Source: Rufibacter roseolus (GTDB lineage Bacteria > Bacteroidota > Bacteroidia > Cytophagales > Hymenobacteraceae). Taken from it: a stretch of 64,000 nt of DNA. The translations under genes were made by a program, and so were the position numbers. The DNA is taken from positions 1,889,028 through 1,953,027 of the forward strand of contig NZ_JAFMSU010000001.1 in the NCBI RefSeq assembly GCF_017916365.1, read 5' to 3'. The notes beneath the pieces are model-generated. The model was not told where the DNA came from, did not search any database, and saw nothing but the letters and a program-made list of their open reading frames with translations. Numbering within the stretch: the first letter of the stretch is position 1; each line of letters begins with the position of its first letter. Shown in pieces: positions 58,787 through 64,000 of the stretch.

Positions 58787-59896
58787 ATGCAGGTTCCTTT
58801 TTTCGCATTCCGAGATTTCCCCGCCGGACTACAGCAGCGTGTAGAACAGGCGCTGATAGAGGAATTGCGAAGAAACCAACTAATCTTGGGGCCCACAGTT
58901 ACGGTATTTGAGCAGGAGTTCAGCCGGTTTTTAGGCGGCGGCGAAGTGATTGGCGTAGGAAATGGGTACGATGCCCTGGTGCTGAGTTTGAAAAGTCTGG
59001 GCGTGCAGCGAGGCGACGAGGTCTTGGTGCCGGCCAACGGGTACATCGCCACCATCAACGCGGTGCAGCAGTTGGGCGCTACGCCGGTATTTGCGGAACC
59101 AGACCCGCACTCCTTTAACCTGACCGCTGCCACTGCCGCGTCGGTGATTACAAGCAAAACCAATGTGATTCTGCCCATCCATCTGTACGGCCAGAGCTGC
59201 GAACTGGAAGAGCTGCTGCAGCTTTGCGAGGCAAACGGCCTGCACCTGGTGGAAGATTTCGCGCAGGCGCAAGGGGCCTTGTACAAGGGTAAACCGGTAG
59301 GTACGTTCGGGAAGATCAACGCCACCAGCTTTTACCCCACCAAGAACCTGGGCGCCGTCGGAGACGGAGGGGCAGTGGTCACCCAGGACGAAGAGCTAGC
59401 TCATTGGGTTCGGCAGCACCACAACTATGGTCAGTCAAAAAGGTATGAGTATGCACAGGTGGGCGTAAATTCCCGGCTGGATTCTTTGCAGGCTGCAGTG
59501 TTGCGGGAAAAGCTTGCCTGTTTAAATAAGTTGAACGCAGAGCGAAGAAGTTTGGCCCAGCGTTACCACCAGGCTCTGGCGAATGTTGGTGATATTACCC
59601 TTCCATTGCCTTCGTCTACTAATATTGAACACATCTACCATCTGTACGTGATCCAAACGGGGCGCCGGGATGCATTACAGCAGTACCTGGGACAGGGGCA
59701 AATCCAGACGTTGATTCACTACCCCATTCCGCCGCATTACCAGAAAGCGTACCAGCACTTGGGGTATAAAAAAGGCGATTTCCCAGTAGCTGAGAAGATG
59801 GCCCAAACTTGCCTCAGTCTGCCGCTCTTCCCCGGCATGACCCATGCGGAGCAGGACTACATAGTGGAGCAAATACAAAGATTCTTTGCCTCCTAA
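58787..59896 (+). CDS. DegT/DnrJ/EryC1-family sugar aminotransferase (FdtB-like)
   Basis: 369 residues from ATG 58787 (MQVPFFAFRDFPAGLQQRVE). PLP enzyme: GNGYDALVLSLKSLGVQRGDEVLVPANGYIATINAVQQLG, PIHLYGQSCELEELLQLCEANGLHLVEDFAQAQGA, and the Schiff-base Lys in ATSFYPTKNLGAVGDGGA. The VNSRLDSLQAAVLREKL motif completes the family profile. Aminates a nucleotide-linked 3-keto sugar, most likely the product of the ketoisomerase encoded upstream. Cytoplasmic. A longer frame from 58700 would run through the intergenic repeat. Confidence 0.93.
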   Translation: MQVPFFAFRDFPAGLQQRVEQALIEELRRNQLILGPTVTVFEQEFSRFLGGGEVIGVGNGYDALVLSLKSLGVQRGDEVLVPANGYIATINAVQQLGATPVFAEPDPHSFNLTAATAASVITSKTNVILPIHLYGQSCELEELLQLCEANGLHLVEDFAQAQGALYKGKPVGTFGKINATSFYPTKNLGAVGDGGAVVTQDEELAHWVRQHHNYGQSKRYEYAQVGVNSRLDSLQAAVLREKLACLNKLNAERRSLAQRYHQALANVGDITLPLPSSTNIEHIYHLYVIQTGRRDALQQYLGQGQIQTLIHYPIPPHYQKAYQHLGYKKGDFPVAEKMAQTCLSLPLFPGMTHAEQDYIVEQIQRFFAS

Positions 59897-59914
59897 GCCA
59901 CGTGTTCGCATACT

Positions 59915-59950
59915 GTTTCAAACCCGTTTTTCTGAAATCAGCGATAAACC
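59915..59950. repeat. 36-bp dyad family copy
   Basis: GTTTCAAACCCGTTTTTC / TGAAATCAGCGATAAACC, 18 bp after the aminotransferase stop. Confidence 0.55.
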
Positions 59951-60021
59951 AGATTCCGGAGTGTTCGCTTTGGGCAAGGGGGCAGCACCTGAATTAAAGG
60001 AATTTCTTCGTAGTTTGCGAA

Positions 60022-61299
60022 ATGGCTCGAAAGCAGCACGTGCGGCAATTTTTGGGGAATTCAGTTTGGTCGGGGCTTTCCACAGTGGCCCGGGCGGGCA
60101 GTTCGCTTCTCATTAATAAGTTGTTCGCCGTTTATTACGGTCCGCACGGCATCACACTGCTGGCCCACTTCCAGAACCTCATTGCGCTGCTCACCACGCT
60201 GCCCAACAGCGGAGTCAACGTGGGCCTCATCCGCTACCTGGCCCAACACAAGCCTGATTCCTTAGAATACCGCGCCTATTTCTGGACCGGTCTGTTTCTG
60301 AATGCCGTCACCTTTCTGGGGGCTTTGGGGGGCATTCTGCTTTTCCCCGGTTTTTTTCTGGAGCGTTTTGGGGAGGAAATGCTGGCGCAGAGCAGCTCCT
60401 TTTCTCTCTGGGCGGTGTTGGGTCTGTTTGTGTTACTGTTGCTGCAGTTGTTCTGGCTCTCGGTGCTGCTGGCTCGCCAGGAGCTGCAGCCTTATGTGTG
60501 GTTAAGCTTGTTGACCAGCCTCATCAGCATTGCGGTGACTTGGTGGGCCGTAGGACGTCTGCACCTGACGATGGCACTGGTCCTGTTCCTGGTGGGGCAA
60601 TCGGTGAGCGGATTGGTGGGATTGGGCGTGGTGCTCTATAAAGGATTGGTTCCGAGTTGGCAGGGAGCGTTGCCGAAAAGTGTGCTGCAAGACTTGGGCA
60701 AATTCCTGGTGATGGCGCTGTCCACACTGGTAGGTGCCAAGCTGGTGGATTTTGTGGTGCGCGAGATGGCCATTGAGCAGTTTTCTTTGGTAGAAACAGG
60801 CCTTTGGCAGGCAGTGGTGAAGATCTCCGATAGCTACACCATGGTGTACATTTCCATCTTGGGCATGGTTTACTACCCCAAAATAGCGGCGTTGTTGCCT
60901 CAACCCAAAGCCTTGAAGGAATACGTGAGAACCGTGTTTTTCCTTTTAGTGCCAACAGTAGGGGTGGGGTTACTAGTGTTCGGCGGACTTCGCGATTTTT
61001 TCATCCAGCTGCTGTTCCACCGGGATTTTCTGGCCGCCCGCGAACTCATGGACTACCAACTGCTGGGTGATTTCCTGAAGATGACTGCTTGGGTACTGTC
61101 GTATATTGTGACGGTGCAGGCCCGCGTGAAACTGTATATCTTCACGCAACTGGCCTCCGGGGTGCTGTATGTGGCGTTGGTGGCCTGGCTTATGCCTTTG
61201 CTGGGGGTGGAGGGTTTGCCCTTGGCGCATGCCCTTCGTTACGCGGTGTACCTGCTGTTCCACCTGTACCTGTTCCGGTCGTATTTCTTTGCGTCATGA
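60022..61299 (+). CDS. Wzx-type (WzxE-like) oligosaccharide flippase
   Basis: 425 residues, about 12 membrane helices (MOP superfamily). Opening SVWSGLSTVARAGSSLLINKLFAVYYGPHGITLLAHFQNL and GVNVGLIRYLAQHK resemble the WzxE/O-antigen translocase branch, as does the block LVGAKLVDFVVREMAIEQFSLVETGLWQAVVKISDSYTMVYISILGMVYYPKIA. It flips undecaprenyl-diphosphate-linked glycan units to the periplasm. The 3' end overlaps the following GT2 gene in an ATGA. Confidence 0.9.
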   Translation: MARKQHVRQFLGNSVWSGLSTVARAGSSLLINKLFAVYYGPHGITLLAHFQNLIALLTTLPNSGVNVGLIRYLAQHKPDSLEYRAYFWTGLFLNAVTFLGALGGILLFPGFFLERFGEEMLAQSSSFSLWAVLGLFVLLLLQLFWLSVLLARQELQPYVWLSLLTSLISIAVTWWAVGRLHLTMALVLFLVGQSVSGLVGLGVVLYKGLVPSWQGALPKSVLQDLGKFLVMALSTLVGAKLVDFVVREMAIEQFSLVETGLWQAVVKISDSYTMVYISILGMVYYPKIAALLPQPKALKEYVRTVFFLLVPTVGVGLLVFGGLRDFFIQLLFHRDFLAARELMDYQLLGDFLKMTAWVLSYIVTVQARVKLYIFTQLASGVLYVALVAWLMPLLGVEGLPLAHALRYAVYLLFHLYLFRSYFFAS

Positions 61300-62264
61300 C
61301 TCCGCCTCTAGTTTCCATCATCTGCCTTTGCTATAATCACTCGGCTTTTTTGCGCGAGGCCTTGGATTCGGTATTGGCCCAAACGTATCCCAACCTGGAT
61401 ATCCTGGTGGTGGATGACCTGAGTACCGACCACAGCGTGGGGATTATTGAGGAGTACGTGCAAAGGTATCCGCAGATCAGGTTTATCCAGCACGCCAAGA
61501 ACTTGGGAAACTGTGCCTCCTTCAATGAAGCGCTGCAGCTAAGCCAAGGCGATTTCATCATCGATTTTGCCACCGATGATGTGCTGCATCCTGAGCGGGT
61601 AGCCCGGCAGGTAGAGGCATTTCAACAGCTGCCAGCATCATACGGCGTAGTCTACACCGATGCCGAACTCATAGACGAGCAGGGTGCTTCGCTGGGCTTT
61701 TTCTACACCCGTTCTGCTGGCGGTAGTCTGTCTCCCGTGCCCGCCCAAAGCGAGGTGTTTGCCGAGGTGCTGGGCCGCTATTTCATCTGTCCGCCTACCA
61801 TGATGATCCGTCGGCAGGTGCTGGAGGAACTGCATGGGTATGACCCCGCGCTGGCCTATGAAGATTTTGATTTTTGGTTAAGGTCGGCTCGTAACTGGCA
61901 GTACTATTTCCTGGACCAGCCTTTGTGCCAGCGCCGGATGCATGCGGCCTCTCTTTCCCGCAGAGTGTACCAAAAAGGAGATAAACAACTAGCCTCCACA
62001 ATCAAAGTCATCCAGAAGGCGCAAAAGCTGGTAAGAACTCCTCATGAAAAAGAGGCACTGCGGAGGAGAATCCGGTACGAGGCCCGGCATGCGTATCTCA
62101 CGGCCAATTACCCCGAGGCCACTCAACTTCTGCGCCTGCTGGAAGAAGAGCAGGGAATGACAGCCTTGTACCGACTTCTACAAGTGCTTACCCAAAAGCA
62201 GATCCCACTGCAGTTTATCCGGCGTTGGTATCACCGGTGGAAGTACGGGCGTACCGCTGCATAA
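61296..62264 (+). CDS. GT2-family glycosyltransferase
   Basis: 322 residues from the ATG at 61296 (MTPPLVSIICLCYNHSAFLR); earlier in-frame ATGs lie inside the flippase gene. GT-A fold: first strand VSIICLCYNH, metal/nucleotide motif ILVVDDLSTDHS, then FIIDFATDDVLHPERVARQV (DxD-like DD), HGYDPALAYEDFDFWLRSA with the catalytic ED pair. Transfers a sugar to the repeat unit of the surface glycan. No C-terminal helix. Its last 50 bp overlap the 3' end of the DMFase-like gene on the opposite strand. Confidence 0.93.
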   Translation: MTPPLVSIICLCYNHSAFLREALDSVLAQTYPNLDILVVDDLSTDHSVGIIEEYVQRYPQIRFIQHAKNLGNCASFNEALQLSQGDFIIDFATDDVLHPERVARQVEAFQQLPASYGVVYTDAELIDEQGASLGFFYTRSAGGSLSPVPAQSEVFAEVLGRYFICPPTMMIRRQVLEELHGYDPALAYEDFDFWLRSARNWQYYFLDQPLCQRRMHAASLSRRVYQKGDKQLASTIKVIQKAQKLVRTPHEKEALRRRIRYEARHAYLTANYPEATQLLRLLEEEQGMTALYRLLQVLTQKQIPLQFIRRWYHRWKYGRTAA

Positions 62265-63672
62265 AGTTCTGGATCAGTTTGGTGAAAACGGCATCGGTAT
62301 CCAAGCCGGACCCGCTTTGGATAGACCCGGTGTTCAGAACGGCGTGGCTTTGCGAGAATTCCGTGAGGGAGATTTCCCCGCCGCCGGTGCCATCCCAGGC
62401 AGAGTCATTTTTCGCGTAGATGCTGGTTTCCCCTGCAGAGGCTTTGTTTAGGCCTTTGGCTAAAACCACGGTATTAGCAGGCGTGCTCCACATTGTTTTG
62501 TCGGCTTCATCGCCGCAGATGGGAAGACCGTCCAATCCTTTTTCTCCAAAGAGATCTCTTTCTTTTAGCTGAAGGCCAGTGAATAGCCAATGCGCAGGCT
62601 GCAGAACCTGGTACGATGCGAAGGTGCCCATGCCGGGTTCAGAGAACTGGGCGCCCAGCAGCTGCGCCTCTGGTTGGGGAGTGTGGCGCCAGAGACTGCC
62701 TCGTTTGGTCTCGTTTTGGAAAAAAGACCCGTTTTTCCGGCACTCTAGTTGGGTGAAATCCTGGTGCCATCTTACCTGCCAGTAAACCTGGTTTCCGCCC
62801 AGAGCCAAGAGAGACTTTCTCTGATTCAAAACCAAATCCCTCAGTCCCGCATACATCTTCTCCGAGAAATATTCAGCATGGTAAGCCAGCACGAAGACCT
62901 CGTACCCGCGGAGCAATTCCGGGTGAGCTTCCAGGTAGAAATCGGGGTAAAGGTCTGCGTTGTAGTGGTGGGAAAACCAGTGGAAAATATGTGCCTCTAT
63001 GTGGAGGTTGTGTTGCAATGGATTAGTACAGGCGTAGGAAAGGGCCGTGTTAGGGCGCAGAGCAGAGACAAAAGGCGCATAGCCTTCGCCTAGGGCATTG
63101 CGGTATAATGATTGGCCGCCGTAGGCATTGTACGCGAGCCAGGTGGTCACCGGGGCCAACACCGCTACTTTAGAAGAAGGGGCGGAGGAACCCACCAGGA
63201 AATGGATCTCAGCAGACTTTTCCACGGCAGGATTGGTGAGCAAAGCCCGATAATAACCCACAGCAGTGGAAGAGGGCAATTCAAAAGTCCAACCGATGGT
63301 CCAGTGGCAACCTTCCTGAGCTTCGTTTAGGGCCTCTTTTTGAAAAATCGAATCAAAAGTAAATTCAGCTACTTCCTTCCAGGTTTCATCGGCCACGTAC
63401 CGCTGTAACCTGAGGTGGTTGCCGGGATGAAGGGCTTTGAGGTGGAAGAAAACGGTCTGCCCGGGAAGATAGAAAAGCTTGTCGGTGTAGCCTTCTAAGG
63501 GTTGCGGTACCATATCCGGGGTGACCTCGTCAACAGGCATGGCGGGTTTGGGCCTGAGGCGCCAGGCAAAATGCTTCAAGGGACCCACCGTTTTAAGTAG
63601 GAGCGGAGAGAGCGCCGGGAAAAGCTGGCTTACCCTTTTACTTAGCCTCATGAACCTGCGGCGTAGCGACAA
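62215..63672 (-). CDS. N,N-dimethylformamidase large-subunit-like protein
   Basis: 485 residues. An N-terminal basic leader (MSLRRRFMRLSKRVSQLF) is followed by an Ig-like domain (YTDKLFYLPGQTVFFHLKALHPGNHLRLQRY) and a GATase-like core with VAVLAPVTTWLAYNAYGGQSLYRN, HIEAHIFHWFSHHYNADLY, LLRGYEVFVLAYHAEYFSEKMYAGLRDLVL, LLALGGNQVYWQVRW. This layout is that of the DMFase beta/large subunit family, whose few known members hydrolyse C-N bonds with iron; several uncharacterised members occur in polysaccharide clusters. The substrate here is unknown. It overlaps the methyltransferase gene upstream by 35 bp and the GT2 3' end by 50 bp. Confidence 0.8.
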   Translation of the reverse strand: MSLRRRFMRLSKRVSQLFPALSPLLLKTVGPLKHFAWRLRPKPAMPVDEVTPDMVPQPLEGYTDKLFYLPGQTVFFHLKALHPGNHLRLQRYVADETWKEVAEFTFDSIFQKEALNEAQEGCHWTIGWTFELPSSTAVGYYRALLTNPAVEKSAEIHFLVGSSAPSSKVAVLAPVTTWLAYNAYGGQSLYRNALGEGYAPFVSALRPNTALSYACTNPLQHNLHIEAHIFHWFSHHYNADLYPDFYLEAHPELLRGYEVFVLAYHAEYFSEKMYAGLRDLVLNQRKSLLALGGNQVYWQVRWHQDFTQLECRKNGSFFQNETKRGSLWRHTPQPEAQLLGAQFSEPGMGTFASYQVLQPAHWLFTGLQLKERDLFGEKGLDGLPICGDEADKTMWSTPANTVVLAKGLNKASAGETSIYAKNDSAWDGTGGGEISLTEFSQSHAVLNTGSIQSGSGLDTDAVFTKLIQNFMQRYARTSTGDTNAG

Positions 63673-64000
63673 AGATGAGTTCTCCCTTACCCAGACCCAG
63701 CCGGGCTTGTTCCTCGGGAGAGCGGGAAAGGGCGTACTCCACGGCCTCTACCGCAAAGCCCTGCGCGGCTACCCGCTTCCCGAAATCCTGGCCGTAGTTC
63801 CGGTACCTATCGGCTTGGCCGTAGGCCTGCAGGCGCTGCTGCGGCGTGATAGCCTCGGTCTTTTCAAGGGTGTGGGCGTGTGGGTGCAGGCGGGCCTGGA
63901 GCAGCAGCTGGCCATCGGACTTTAGCACCCGGCGGAGTTCCTGCAGCGCTTTTTGGTCATCGGGTACGTGGGCCAGCACGTGGGAACAGAGAATCAGGTC
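63638..64000 (-). CDS. Class I SAM-dependent methyltransferase, C-terminal part
   Basis: The open frame reaches the last base of the window, giving 120 visible residues with the N-terminal part (SAM motif I) missing. Motifs after strand 4: DLILCSHVLAHVPDDQKALQELRRVLKSDGQLLLQARL, typical of Methyltransf_11-type enzymes. The end (GKGELIFVATPQVHEAK) is a normal family end. It reads toward the DMFase-like gene and overlaps it by 35 bp, so the two are co-expressed. Substrate unknown, perhaps a sugar or the glycan end. Confidence 0.85.
   Translation of the reverse strand, partial: DLILCSHVLAHVPDDQKALQELRRVLKSDGQLLLQARLHPHAHTLEKTEAITPQQRLQAYGQADRYRNYGQDFGKRVAAQGFAVEAVEYALSRSPEEQARLGLGKGELIFVATPQVHEAK

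Noticed and set aside
57215..63672. Phage or island border at the glycan cluster
   Set aside because: No integrase, tRNA, direct-repeat border or sharp change in composition; it is an ordinary surface-polysaccharide locus.

Overview
The window reads as chromosomal DNA of a member of the Bacteroidota, most likely family Hymenobacteraceae (Rufibacter, Nibribacter or Pontibacter-like). This is inferred from the mix of proteins (BlaI/M56 pair, SPII lipoproteins, VPS10-like beta-propeller protein, DUF2490 barrel, bestrophin, a Rho with a long disordered insert), from promoters of the TTG-N22-TAnnTTTG type, from the lack of clear Shine-Dalgarno sequences, and from moderately high GC. No rRNA, tRNA, CRISPR array, insertion sequence or prophage was seen. 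Fifty-seven genes are called; the first and last run off the window.

Layout. 0-10 kb: BlaR1-like/BlaI regulator pair with two operator dyads, M14 carboxypeptidase, DoxX, pentapeptide-like protein, SurE, S8 protease and several lipoproteins. 10-16.4 kb: an ABC-F ATPase, then a four-gene operon (cNMP-domain histidine kinase; response regulator fused to glutaredoxin-like and thioredoxin-reductase-like domains; UBP zinc finger; bestrophin channel). 16.5-25.5 kb: VPS10-like propeller protein, DUF1028 protein, TonB-C protein, M28 peptidase, GT9 glycosyltransferase and glutaredoxin. 25.5-26.2 kb: a repeat-rich gap. 26.2-33.9 kb: serS, rho, a UbiA/methyltransferase pair, lipoproteins, a LysM protein and a GNAT. 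34-38 kb: acetate uptake and activation (DUF485-actP-acs). 38-46 kb: rnhB, a CHASE3 kinase with a receiver-only regulator, gcvT, comB, a DUF2490 barrel, a MazG-like protein and dtd. 46-55 kb: a 900-residue anchored protein, YceI, and a TetR-ABC-HlyD-TolC export operon whose ABC subunit has lost its catalytic motifs. 55-64 kb: corA, yigZ, and a surface-glycan cluster (FdtA-like isomerase, FemAB-like acyltransferase, FdtB-like aminotransferase, Wzx flippase, GT2) facing a DMFase-like protein and a methyltransferase.

Three things stand out. First, about 32 copies of a 36-bp inverted repeat (arms of the type GTTTTAAGGCC...GGCCTTAAAAC, with arm changes that stay paired) occupy intergenic sites throughout the window, often merged with terminators. 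Second, the cNMP-kinase/receiver-Grx-TrxR/UBP/bestrophin operon carries a three-domain redox-type fusion in which both active-site CxxC motifs are gone. Third, the ABC exporter subunit lacks the Walker A lysine, signature motif, catalytic Glu and H-loop His, yet sits in an intact, translationally coupled operon. Further small repeats (a 71-nt inverted-repeat element, a 35-bp repeat, a 30-bp perfect inverted repeat nested around a 36-bp copy) support a genome rich in structured intergenic elements.
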